The notes: generated by a model not told the origin, from the sequence alone. A DNA stretch of 13,004 nt from an uncultured bacterium (GCA_937139435.1 CAKZPX010000245.1:1-13004); one strand, 5' to 3'. Positions 1 through 7,264 are shown, counted from the first letter of the stretch. Program-made: numbers and translations.

Positions 1-160
1 TAACAAAATAGCCCGCTGAAAATTTATAAGAATGGGGCAGGCTGGGGAGATACCCTTGGGTTATCCCCGGGATAGTACCAGGGATAACCCGGGACATAGA
101 TTCTGAGCCAACCGCAGGTTCAATCCCGAAGGGATAACACCGGTGGTTTTCTTCTGCCAT
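1..160 (-). CDS. Unidentified protein, N-terminal part only (runs off left edge)
   Basis: A minus-strand frame stays open from an ATG at 160-158 to the window edge, 53 codons without a stop. An AGGAG (170-166) lies 5 nt before the ATG, a very good ribosome-binding site. The visible residues start MAEENHRCYPFG and continue into a stretch rich in Pro, Gly and Ser (about residues 25-45). There is no signal peptide, membrane helix or motif that I recognise. It would be divergent from the gene at 256, with 95 bp between the two starts. I saw no convincing promoter for it. A 53-codon open frame can occur by chance at this base composition, so the call rests mainly on the Shine-Dalgarno site. Confidence 0.4.
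   Translation of the reverse strand, partial: MAEENHRCYPFGIEPAVGSESMSRVIPGTIPGITQGYLPSLPHSYKFSAGYFV
58..90. repeat. Perfect 10-bp inverted repeat
   Basis: GGGTTATCCC (58-67) and GGGATAACCC (81-90) are exact reverse complements separated by 13 nt. Two G:T pairs and one C:G pair could extend the stem outward. A related GGGATAAC recurs at 131-138. No T-run follows on either strand, so it does not look like an intrinsic terminator. If the minus-strand frame 1-160 is a gene, the repeat lies inside its coding sequence. Confidence 0.5.
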
Positions 161-219
161 TTTTTCTCCTGCCCATCGTGTCCCGTTAACGCCATCCCGA
201 AACAATCTGGGTAATTGGC

Positions 220-247
220 TTGACAGGGGCGGGTGCGGTGTTATCTT
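220..247 (+). promoter_or_regulatory. Sigma70-like promoter of the gene at 256 (leaderless geometry)
   Basis: TTGACA (220-225), a 16-nt spacer, then TATCTT (242-247, 4 of 6 consensus). Only 8 nt separate the -10 box from the ATG at 256, so transcription should start at or beside the start codon. The TTG of the -35 box is itself an in-frame start codon, which makes 220 a misleading gene start. Confidence 0.55.
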
Positions 248-255
248 GTGGGGTA

Positions 256-1338
256 ATGGCGGGCACGGTAGTTTGTCTTTTTCTCGGTCTGCTTTTTGGG
301 CAGATGCGCGATTCGGTGCTGGTTCTGGGACGCTGTTCGATGGAGTCGGTTGTGGCGCTGAGTGCGGGCAGGTTTCTTGCTGATGCGCAGTCCGACCAGG
401 TGCTTCTGGTGCAGAAGATGGGGCAGGTGGAACTCATCCGTTCCGGTGAGCGCACCCGGCACCGGGTGGATGTGTTACGGCTTTTACTTTTGCGGGTGCA
501 GGAACTGGGCTGGGAGGTTTTCTGGCGGTCAGGGGAGATGCTGGGACCAGAGGCACGGGCGCTGAATTTAATCCCGCCGGTGTGGACAGGCGGTGATGTT
601 GATGGCGATAGTATTCTGGAGGTAATTACTGTCCCGGGTGATTCCTGCCGGTTTTACCATTTTACCGGGCAGGAGGTGCGGCTGAGCACAGCATTTTTAC
701 CGGCAGATGCGGTGCGGGATGCGGTCTGGGCGGATGTTGATTTAGATGGGACAGGCGAACTGTTGACTCTGGAGGTAATGGCGGATAGCGGTGGTGAGCG
801 CTGGGCTGTTCGGGTATGGCGTAAGGCAATGGAGCAGATGGTGTTACTTGCCGGTCCGATTTTTCTACCCGATACCGGTGGCGTTATTTCCTTTTCCCTG
901 CTTGGTGCCGCGCGCCTGGAGGACTATCCGGGGATGCCGGTGATTTTTGCCGGTGATTACCCGGGGTTAAAGCCCGGTGTTTACGGGATAGTTTTTGCTA
1001 TGGGTGATAGCGGTTTTAGTGTTACGACCAACCCTTTTCCCCGTAGAGAGTGGTTCACAAAGGAAATGGTTCTGCCGGCGGGTCGGTTGCAGGTTTTTAA
1101 TGCTGGTGATACCCTTGTTGCCTATGGCTATTTTGTTCCGGGTTCCCGACCGGGTGGACCACCGCGCAGTTTTGCTGCGCTGCAGGATGGCGAGTGGCGG
1201 CTTTTACCACTGAGGGACTCGGCTCGGCTGCTCAGCGGTCCGGTGTGCCCATTTTCCTATCAGGGCAGGTCCGGATGGCTGGAGTTGCGCGGACAGGTGT
1301 TTTATTTTTATCCTGGTTCCCCTTTTCTCTGGCGTTAG
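256..1338 (+). CDS. Exported FG-GAP/VCBS-like repeat protein
   Basis: This is a 360-residue protein of unknown specific function. From the ATG at 256, a hydrophobic segment at residues 4-15 (TVVCLFLGLLFG) looks like a signal peptide, although it has no basic residue before it. Two calcium-loop motifs of FG-GAP/VCBS type are visible: DVDGD followed by EVI (about residues 114-123) and DVDLDGTGE (about 160-168). In FG-GAP beta-propeller proteins such Asp-rich loops bind Ca2+ between blades. The rest is beta-rich without catalytic motifs that I recognise. I prefer ATG 256 over the in-frame TTG at 220 because the TTG is part of a TTGACA -35 box, and the resulting promoter spacing matches other genes here. 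There is no Shine-Dalgarno site at either start. It is probably monocistronic; the next gene has its own promoter. Confidence 0.7.
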   Translation: MAGTVVCLFLGLLFGQMRDSVLVLGRCSMESVVALSAGRFLADAQSDQVLLVQKMGQVELIRSGERTRHRVDVLRLLLLRVQELGWEVFWRSGEMLGPEARALNLIPPVWTGGDVDGDSILEVITVPGDSCRFYHFTGQEVRLSTAFLPADAVRDAVWADVDLDGTGELLTLEVMADSGGERWAVRVWRKAMEQMVLLAGPIFLPDTGGVISFSLLGAARLEDYPGMPVIFAGDYPGLKPGVYGIVFAMGDSGFSVTTNPFPRREWFTKEMVLPAGRLQVFNAGDTLVAYGYFVPGSRPGGPPRSFAALQDGEWRLLPLRDSARLLSGPVCPFSYQGRSGWLELRGQVFYFYPGSPFLWR

Positions 1339-1347
1339 TTAGTATGA

Positions 1348-1375
1348 TTGACTGAACTGGCGAGCTGGTTAAAAT
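1348..1375 (+). promoter_or_regulatory. Sigma70-like promoter of the UPF0158 gene (leaderless geometry)
   Basis: TTGACT (1348-1353), a 16-nt spacer and TAAAAT (1370-1375, 5 of 6). The GTG start at 1382 follows after 6 nt. There is no Shine-Dalgarno sequence, and an in-frame stop at 1370-1372 leaves no room for an earlier start. Confidence 0.6.
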
Positions 1376-1381
1376 TTCTCG

Positions 1382-1828
1382 GTGCGAAAACTGTGTGTCC
1401 TAGAACGCGATTTGTTTTTTGCTCTCACCAATCAGGTGCAGGATACCGCGCATTATCTTGACCTGGATACCGGTGCGGTTATACCGGTGTTTGATTTTAA
1501 TCGCAACGAGATTCTAACAATGGTGCAGGACAATCCGGAGCGGTATATCCGGCTGGTACCCCAGAGTTTCCGGCAGGGGATGGAGATGATGGAGCGTTTT
1601 ATCGCCACGGTCAGCCGGGAGGATTTACGCGCCCGGTTGCGTCAGGCGATAAAGACCGGCAGGGCGTTCAGCCAGTTCCGCCAGGTTCTGGGTGATTACC
1701 CTGGAGAGATGAAACGGTGGCAGCAGTTCCGCCGGATGATGCTGGTCGAGCCGTTAAAGGAGAAACTCCGGCAAAGGGACATTGAGTTAGTTCTGGTGAG
1801 CGAGCCGGAACCGGGTTCAGTTCAGTAA
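1382..1828 (+). CDS. UPF0158 family protein
   Basis: This 148-residue soluble protein matches the uncharacterised family UPF0158 along most of its length. The family pattern is visible as an N-terminal hydrophobic strand with 'YLDLDTGAV' (25-33). A middle part follows with ERYIRLVP and FRQGMEMMERFIATV (53-77), then the alanine-phenylalanine block GRAFSQFRQVL (93-103). The family's 'yP..r..W..F' pattern appears as DYPGEMKRWQQF (105-116). No biochemical role is established for the family that I know of. GTG at 1382 is the only usable start, just after an in-frame stop. Its last 12 nt overlap the tail of the convergent M1 peptidase gene, so no terminator fits between them. Confidence 0.8.
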   Translation: MRKLCVLERDLFFALTNQVQDTAHYLDLDTGAVIPVFDFNRNEILTMVQDNPERYIRLVPQSFRQGMEMMERFIATVSREDLRARLRQAIKTGRAFSQFRQVLGDYPGEMKRWQQFRRMMLVEPLKEKLRQRDIELVLVSEPEPGSVQ

Positions 1829-3817
1829 CACAACCTTTCCTGTCAGGCTTTTATTTCCTGCAGAGAGACGAACAAGATAGACACCGGAAGAAACCTGCTG
1901 GTTACTCTCGTTATCACCTGACCAGCGGGCTGAAAACCTGCCAGCAGTTTGCTGTCCATCAAATACCGTCTTTATCTTTCTGCCGCTGGGGTCAAATATC
2001 TCCAGTCCGATCCTTTCGGCACGGGGCAGGGCGTAGTTAATCAAAACTGTTCTTGTTGTTGTGGTGCGGGTTGAGAGTTCCAGCCGGTTGACCGCTGGTT
2101 TTGTTTCCGGCGGAGTCTGGAGCCCGACGGTAATACTGTGCTGCTCCAGTATCCACTCATTGGGGTCAAATTGCAGCCCGACAGGCTGCTGGGATAACGG
2201 GAAGATGTTACGCTGGGGGTTTTCGGTCACCGGGTAGCGGATGATGGTGTCACCGCTGGCAAAGAGCACCTTGATTTCCACCGGCATGTGGAACGTTTCC
2301 GGTGCGCCATTCATGTTGTCCTGAGCAAGATCAACAATTAACTCCCAGCCGTAGTGGGGTTGACGGTGGCTCCAGCCGATATGATAGTTGGGATAGCCCA
2401 GGCTGTAGACCCATTCGTTGAAGAACCAGTTAAGGTCAAGCCCGGTTATCCGTTCAGTGATGCGCTGGTAATCCTCGGTGCTGGCGTTGCGGTAGCGAAA
2501 ACTGTCGCCATAGGCGCGCAGGACACGGAAGAAGATACCAGGAGAGGACCAGATAGTATCGCCAACAACATAACGGAGCATGTGCTGCACCCAGCTTGCC
2601 TTGCAATAGGAGTGTCCCCAGTCAAACTCGTGACCCGGTGGTGGGTTGTAAATCGGGTGCGGGTCTTCGGCTTCTTCCTCAAAGTAGTCCTGGGCCCGGG
2701 AGCGGATAAGGTTGAGGAAGTTGTTTATACCGTGCTGGTGCCAGTTGTAGAGTGCGTCGGAGTAGGTGGCAAACCCCTCATTGAGCCAGATGTTTGCCCA
2801 GTCCAGACAGGTAACCATGTCGCCCCACCAGTGATGGGCGAGTTCATGAGCGATGCCATTGTCATTGCCATTCTGAATCCAGTAACGGTGCACCATGGTC
2901 ATGGTCTGGTTTTCCATTCCGCCCCACTGGAACGGATAGGCAACAACATGCCCGTACTTTTCAAACGGATATGGACCATAGATGCTGGTGTCGGAAAAGA
3001 AACTGAGCATATCAACGATGTTGGCAAATGCGCTTACCGCCCGGCTGGAGTCCTGAGGCCACATAAAGTTCTGGATCGGGAGCGATTCGGTCGGGCTGAT
3101 TGGAAACCACTGCTGGAATGTTGCCCATTTTGAGGCGGCAAAGGTGATAAGATAGGTGCTGATCGGGTAGCGATGTGTCCACCAGCAGGTTTTCTTGCCG
3201 GCGCTGACCGTGACACTGTCCAGGAGACCATTGGCACAGCCCGACATTGAGTCCGGAGTGGTGATGTTTACCTGACAGCCCCTTTCCGCCTTGTCCCATG
3301 GTTCATCAAAACAGGGAAACCAGTAGCGGGAGTCGGATGGTTGAGTGGTAGAGTAGCAGATGGCGTAGGGGATGCCCTGGGTGCCACGGTTGTAGAAGAA
3401 AAAACCACGGTTCCGGGTGCCAGCGTTGCGACGGTAGTAGATGTCCACGGCAAGCGACTCGCCTTCCGAGAATACGCGGTCAAGGGTGATGAGCAGACGA
3501 CCGCTGCCGGTCGTGAAGGAGCAGACGTTGCCCGCCCGCCGGACCGAATCGCAGACAAGATCGACAAAGTGCAGGCTGAAGGTGTCAAAGTTGTTACGCC
3601 GGGCGATTAACTCTACCCGGGCGTGAGCGGTCATTGCTCCGGAGTTCATCGGCAGGTCAAGGTCAATGCGATAGTGCCGGACATCAAAGTGATGGGTAGA
3701 TTCAGCAAATATGCTACGGTTATAAGGAAAGAGAGGAAATTTACCCTCGGAGAACATCTGTGCCGATCCCTGGGTAACAAACAGGATAACGGCAAAAAAA
3801 CAAATTGCTTTTTTCAT
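1817..3817 (-). CDS. Secreted M1 family zinc metallopeptidase with C-terminal sorting domain
   Basis: Predicted to cleave N-terminal residues from peptides outside the cytoplasm. The 666-residue protein opens with a signal peptide (MKKAICFFAVILFVTQGSA, residues 1-19). M1 hallmarks follow in order: the exopeptidase motif GGMEN (299-303), zinc ligands HELAH (H324, E325, H328), the third ligand E347 in WLNEGFA, and the catalytic Tyr candidate Y404 in SYCKASWVQHML. After a beta-rich region the last about 85 residues (580-666) form a type-A-like type IX sorting domain, with LEIFDPSGR and SSGVYLVRL. The C-terminal ERAP1-like helical domain of long M1 enzymes is absent. AGGAG at 3827-3823 lies 5 nt before the ATG. 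The gene starts 17 nt after the symporter stop, so it is the distal gene of that operon. Its 3' end overlaps the UPF0158 gene by 12 nt. Confidence 0.93.
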   Translation of the reverse strand: MKKAICFFAVILFVTQGSAQMFSEGKFPLFPYNRSIFAESTHHFDVRHYRIDLDLPMNSGAMTAHARVELIARRNNFDTFSLHFVDLVCDSVRRAGNVCSFTTGSGRLLITLDRVFSEGESLAVDIYYRRNAGTRNRGFFFYNRGTQGIPYAICYSTTQPSDSRYWFPCFDEPWDKAERGCQVNITTPDSMSGCANGLLDSVTVSAGKKTCWWTHRYPISTYLITFAASKWATFQQWFPISPTESLPIQNFMWPQDSSRAVSAFANIVDMLSFFSDTSIYGPYPFEKYGHVVAYPFQWGGMENQTMTMVHRYWIQNGNDNGIAHELAHHWWGDMVTCLDWANIWLNEGFATYSDALYNWHQHGINNFLNLIRSRAQDYFEEEAEDPHPIYNPPPGHEFDWGHSYCKASWVQHMLRYVVGDTIWSSPGIFFRVLRAYGDSFRYRNASTEDYQRITERITGLDLNWFFNEWVYSLGYPNYHIGWSHRQPHYGWELIVDLAQDNMNGAPETFHMPVEIKVLFASGDTIIRYPVTENPQRNIFPLSQQPVGLQFDPNEWILEQHSITVGLQTPPETKPAVNRLELSTRTTTTRTVLINYALPRAERIGLEIFDPSGRKIKTVFDGQQTAGRFSARWSGDNESNQQVSSGVYLVRLSAGNKSLTGKVVLLN

Positions 3818-3834
3818 TTCAACTCCTTTTTGGT

Positions 3835-5262
3835 TTAATGAAGCCTTTTTCGGTGCCGGTTCGGAAAGATAAGAGTCAGCATAACAAATACCAGTAAGCT
3901 GACGACGATACCGGGAATAAAGCCATGAATTCGGAACGGGTTTTTCAGTGCCATCCAGACCAGGGCGGTGATGCTGCCGGCAAGCATTGAGGAGAAGGCG
4001 GCAACTCTACTGCCCCGGTGCCAGTAGAGCCCAAATAAGTAGGGCCAGAGGGTGGTGCTGGCAATGACCGCCCAGGAAAAGCCGGTGATGACGAGAATCA
4101 TTGCTGGTGGTTTGATGGCGATGAGAAAGGCGATGGCGCCAATGCCGGCCGCAACCAGCCGGGATACAGTTACCTCTCTTTCCGGGGCGAGCCGGACGCC
4201 GAAACTGTCGCGCAGCAGGTCTTTGACAAGGGCACTGGCAGCGGTGATTAAGATCGCAGCAAAGGTAGACATACCGGCTGCCACCACGCCGGTAAGAAAG
4301 ATGGCAGCGCTTACCGGTGAAAGACTTGTTTTCACCAGACTGGGGATCGCCTGATCAGGATTGCTAAGACCAGGACAGAGCAGTCGGGCAACCGCACCGT
4401 TGAAATAGGGCAGAAGCGCCATTGTTGCTCCAGCAGTGGCGAGCACTGTTCCCAGTTTGAGTACCCGCACGCTTTTAATTGAATAAAAACGACTGACCAG
4501 TTGTGGCATACCCCAGACACCCAGACTGACAATCGCCGCATAGGACAGAAGACCGGGCCAGCCCCAGATGCCCGGGGTCTGAAGTAACTTGCCCTGGTCA
4601 ATCGCACCGAGCCGGAGAAAGAGTTGGTTCAGTCCACCTGCCCGAGCAATGGCAGCAACCGTCAGGATAAGGAGTCCGAACAGCATTATCCATGCCTGAA
4701 AGAAACCGGTCCAGACCACCGCCAGGTAACCACCAAGGGCAACATAGACGATGATAATGATGCCCGAAATTAACAGTCCGTAGATATAGGGCAGATCCAT
4801 CAGGATGGCAAAGGAGTGTCCCATTCCCTGGAGCACCGAGACGCTGTAAATGACCAGAAATATACCGATGATCAAGGCGGAGAACAGTTTTGCCTCGGGC
4901 GAGCGGTAGACCTTGCCCAGCAGGTCAGGCATGGTGATGGCGTTGAGTGCGGTGCTGAGGGAGCGGGTTCTTTTGCCCAGGGCAATCCATGCAAGCAGGG
5001 TGCCAACGAGCACATTGGTGGCGCCGACCCATATCGTTGCCATTCCGTATTTGTAGCCAAACCCGCCACCGCCGATAATGACCACCGAGGAGAAATAGGC
5101 AGCGACAAATGAGAAGGCGGTGACCCATGGTCCGATGGAACGGGAGCCGAGGTAGAAACCTTCAGCAGACCTTTTCATTCTGGCGCTGGAGACAAGACCG
5201 ATGAAAAAGAGGATAACGAGGTAAAGGAATATAACCAGGGCATAGATGATACCCGGGCTCAC
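3835..5262 (-). CDS. Sodium:solute symporter (SSS/SLC5 family)
   Basis: An inner-membrane Na+-coupled uptake protein of 475 residues, within the usual family range, with about 12-13 hydrophobic helices. Family signatures are FYLGSRSIGPW after the first helix (36-46), the conserved core ALGGYLAVVWTGFFQAW (175-191), and GMSTFAAIL (330-338). The last of these corresponds to the helix carrying Na+-binding Ser/Thr residues in the family. The general look is PutP/PanF-like, but the substrate (amino acid, pantothenate or carboxylate) cannot be read from sequence. The GTG start at 5262 directly abuts the TAG of the upstream 38-residue gene. A GGAGA at 5274-5270 lies 7 nt before it, inside that gene, so translation is probably coupled. 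The M1 peptidase downstream suggests uptake of peptide breakdown products; that is inference. Confidence 0.93.
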   Translation of the reverse strand: MSPGIIYALVIFLYLVILFFIGLVSSARMKRSAEGFYLGSRSIGPWVTAFSFVAAYFSSVVIIGGGGFGYKYGMATIWVGATNVLVGTLLAWIALGKRTRSLSTALNAITMPDLLGKVYRSPEAKLFSALIIGIFLVIYSVSVLQGMGHSFAILMDLPYIYGLLISGIIIIVYVALGGYLAVVWTGFFQAWIMLFGLLILTVAAIARAGGLNQLFLRLGAIDQGKLLQTPGIWGWPGLLSYAAIVSLGVWGMPQLVSRFYSIKSVRVLKLGTVLATAGATMALLPYFNGAVARLLCPGLSNPDQAIPSLVKTSLSPVSAAIFLTGVVAAGMSTFAAILITAASALVKDLLRDSFGVRLAPEREVTVSRLVAAGIGAIAFLIAIKPPAMILVITGFSWAVIASTTLWPYLFGLYWHRGSRVAAFSSMLAGSITALVWMALKNPFRIHGFIPGIVVSLLVFVMLTLIFPNRHRKRLH

Positions 5263-5379
5263 CTATTCTTCTCCGTCGGTTCGGGCGAATACCGCCCAGA
5301 TGATGGCGATAACTACACTGCCAATTGCGACCAGAAAGGCGCTGAAAGTGAGCCAGGGGCAGCCGAAAGGTCCAGTCAC
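5263..5379 (-). CDS. Small one-helix protein, probable symporter accessory subunit
   Basis: This 38-residue frame (GTG 5379-5377 to TAG 5265-5263) is one long hydrophobic helix (about residues 9-32, WLTFSAFLVAIGSVVIAIIW and onward). A polar C-terminus, ARTDGEE, follows. Its N-terminus has the Pro/Trp 'PWLTF' seen in short proteins encoded directly before SSS symporters, where a tiny one-helix partner is a recurring arrangement. The stop codon touches the symporter start codon without a gap. An in-frame TAA three codons upstream excludes a much longer protein. It has no Shine-Dalgarno site, but a strong promoter ends 8 nt before the GTG. Size, topology, position and its own promoter together argue for a real gene. 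A role in assembly or activity of the transporter is inferred. Confidence 0.75.
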   Translation of the reverse strand: MTGPFGCPWLTFSAFLVAIGSVVIAIIWAVFARTDGEE

Positions 5380-5387
5380 AGGATTTT

Positions 5388-5415
5388 ATAATATTCTACC
5401 GGGGACAGGTGTCAA
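5388..5415 (-). promoter_or_regulatory. Promoter of the symporter-peptidase operon (leaderless geometry)
   Basis: On the minus strand TTGACA (5415-5410), a 16-nt spacer and TATTAT (5393-5388, 5 of 6). The GTG of the 38-residue gene is 8 nt downstream and there is no Shine-Dalgarno site. It should drive the small protein, the symporter and the M1 peptidase. Confidence 0.7.
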
Positions 5416-5431
5416 TAAAATTAAGATGTGC

Positions 5432-5460
5432 TTGACTTGTAAATTGCTTCGGGTTATGAT
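5432..5460 (+). promoter_or_regulatory. Sigma70-like promoter of the secreted protein at 5524
   Basis: TTGACT (5432-5437), a 17-nt spacer and TATGAT (5455-5460), each 5 of 6 consensus. Transcription would start near 5467, giving a leader of about 57 nt with a Shine-Dalgarno site. Its -35 box lies 16 bp from the -35 box of the divergent symporter promoter. Confidence 0.65.
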
Positions 5461-5523
5461 TTGTTGCTGGCAGAAGTAGTGCCGGCGGTTAGGTGATAAA
5501 GATATTAAACGAAAGGAGCGGTG

Positions 5524-7245
5524 ATGCGTAAGATAGCGTTAGTAGGTCTGGTGCTCGTGACCGGTCTGGCGCTGGCTGAGACGGAGCGCTGGCTGGGTTC
5601 GAGTTCCACCGTTCATTACACCATCCCGAATCCTGAGCCCGGTGTCTTTCCCGGTGCTCCGGAGGTGTTTAACAGTTTTGCCCTTGACACATTCCGGTAT
5701 GATGATAATATGCCGGCAAGTGCCTGGGCCTGGTATCAGGGTGGTAATGGCTGGGGTGTTAAGTTCATCAGTCCAGCAAGCAGTTTTACTCTTGCCGGTG
5801 CCCTGTTACACTTCTATTCCGGCTGGCCGGTTCCCGGTGGTACCAGGGCGCTGGTGAAGGTGTTTGCGGATGATGGTCCAGGGGGCTCGCCCGGCACCGA
5901 GATCTGGAGTTCTGATACCGTCAACATCACCCGGGGGCAGTGGAACTACGTTTCAATTAACGAGCCGATTGTTGGCACCAACTACTACATCTTCTACATT
6001 CAGGTTGACTCCTATCCGATCTGCCCGGGTCTTTCCATTGATGCGGCAAACAATGCACCGTCGCATCGGATGTGGTCATATGTGGGTGGTTCCTTTAATA
6101 AGGATGCCCGGCGTGGTGAGTGGTTGATTCGGGCGGTTGTTGACTGGGAACCACCAGAAACCGATGCAGCAACACTCTTTTTTGCTTCCAATATGCCGTT
6201 TGACACCCTGCCCAATATTAACTTAAACATCCGGGCAACAATCAAGAACCTGGGAACCAGTTTGTTACCGATGGGCACACCGGTTCGGCTGAGGATTACC
6301 GGACCGCAGAGCTATGTTTACGAAGATACAATGACCACCAGCGCTAACCTGCAGCGAGGGCAGACAGCACAGATGAACTTTTCACCCGCCTGGCGCATTC
6401 CCAATGTTACCGGTGACTACCGGATTGCGGTCTGGACCGAGGCAAGTGGCGAGATGTATCCTTATGACGATACAATTAGCTATGACCTGAGCGTTGCCCG
6501 CTGGATTGAGTATGCCAATTATAACAATATGCGCTGGTTGACCTGGGCAGGACCGGAGCGAGCGACAAAGTTCAATCCGGTGCAGTTTGGTGTGCAGTAT
6601 CCGGTTGGTATTACCCGTGTTCGGAGTCAGTTCTATCTTCACCCCCAGGTCCCCTGGCCCGACTCCACATTCCGTTTTAAAATCTATGCTGATGACGGCT
6701 CAACTCTGCTTTATGAGTCCGGTGACCTGGAGGCACCAGCCGGTGCACCCGGTGCGGTATTTGCCTATAGCCTGGACTCAATGATTATTATCAACTCCGG
6801 TGAGTTCTATGTGGCGGTGGCGCCGGCGCACTCTTCGGGGCATCCTTCCTCTCTGGCTGATGATACAGCCGATGGACGGAGTTATTATGGCAGTCCGGGT
6901 AGCTGGATGGCCTGGCCAAGGGGCGAATTTTTTATTTCCGCCTCGGTAATGGGTGGTGTTGGGGTGGAGGAGGGTTATAACCCGAATCTGCGCAACGCCA
7001 GTTTGAGGTTCGCCAATCCGGCAAGGGAGATGATTAACATCTCCTGGCAGGTGCCAGCGGTTTCGCGGGTGAACCTGTCGCTCTATGATGCGACCGGCAG
7101 ACTGGTGCGCAACCTTTACACCGGTGATGATGCACGTTCCGGTCGGGTTGCGGTTGACCTGAAATCACTGGCAGCTGGTGTTTACCTGGTGCGACTGGAA
7201 AGCCCGGCTGGTTCCGCAACGCACAAACTGATTATTAACCGCTGA
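5524..7245 (+). CDS. Secreted multi-domain beta-sandwich protein with C-terminal sorting domain
   Basis: A 573-residue secreted protein without a catalytic motif that I recognise. A clear signal peptide (MRKIALVGLVLVTGLALA) is followed by a beta-rich domain (about residues 57-208) containing the segment VKVFADDGPGGSPGTEIWSS. A CARDB-like adhesion or architectural domain comes next (about 212-325, 'ATIKNLGTSLLPMGTPV'). A second domain resembling the first (about 340-477, 'FKIYADDGSTLLYESG') follows. The C-terminal 85 residues are a type-A-like sorting domain with VNLSLYDATGRLVR and AAGVYLVRLES, ending in LIINR. AAAGGAG at 5512-5518 sits 5 nt before ATG 5524 but only 2 nt before the in-frame GTG at 5521, so I choose 5524. 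The gene is divergent from the symporter operon and ends at a strong terminator. A surface-structural or binding role is inferred. Confidence 0.85.
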   Translation: MRKIALVGLVLVTGLALAETERWLGSSSTVHYTIPNPEPGVFPGAPEVFNSFALDTFRYDDNMPASAWAWYQGGNGWGVKFISPASSFTLAGALLHFYSGWPVPGGTRALVKVFADDGPGGSPGTEIWSSDTVNITRGQWNYVSINEPIVGTNYYIFYIQVDSYPICPGLSIDAANNAPSHRMWSYVGGSFNKDARRGEWLIRAVVDWEPPETDAATLFFASNMPFDTLPNINLNIRATIKNLGTSLLPMGTPVRLRITGPQSYVYEDTMTTSANLQRGQTAQMNFSPAWRIPNVTGDYRIAVWTEASGEMYPYDDTISYDLSVARWIEYANYNNMRWLTWAGPERATKFNPVQFGVQYPVGITRVRSQFYLHPQVPWPDSTFRFKIYADDGSTLLYESGDLEAPAGAPGAVFAYSLDSMIIINSGEFYVAVAPAHSSGHPSSLADDTADGRSYYGSPGSWMAWPRGEFFISASVMGGVGVEEGYNPNLRNASLRFANPAREMINISWQVPAVSRVNLSLYDATGRLVRNLYTGDDARSGRVAVDLKSLAAGVYLVRLESPAGSATHKLIINR

Positions 7246-7264
7246 GGCGGCAGGTTTCTCATCA

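Noticed and set aside
58..90. Inverted repeat as a transcription terminator
   Set aside because: No T-tract follows on either strand and the loop is 13 nt.
2354..3133. Long plus-strand frame of 259 codons
   Set aside because: It is fully antisense to the M1 peptidase, covers the zinc-site region, has no Shine-Dalgarno site or family resemblance, and is explained by codon bias of the real gene.
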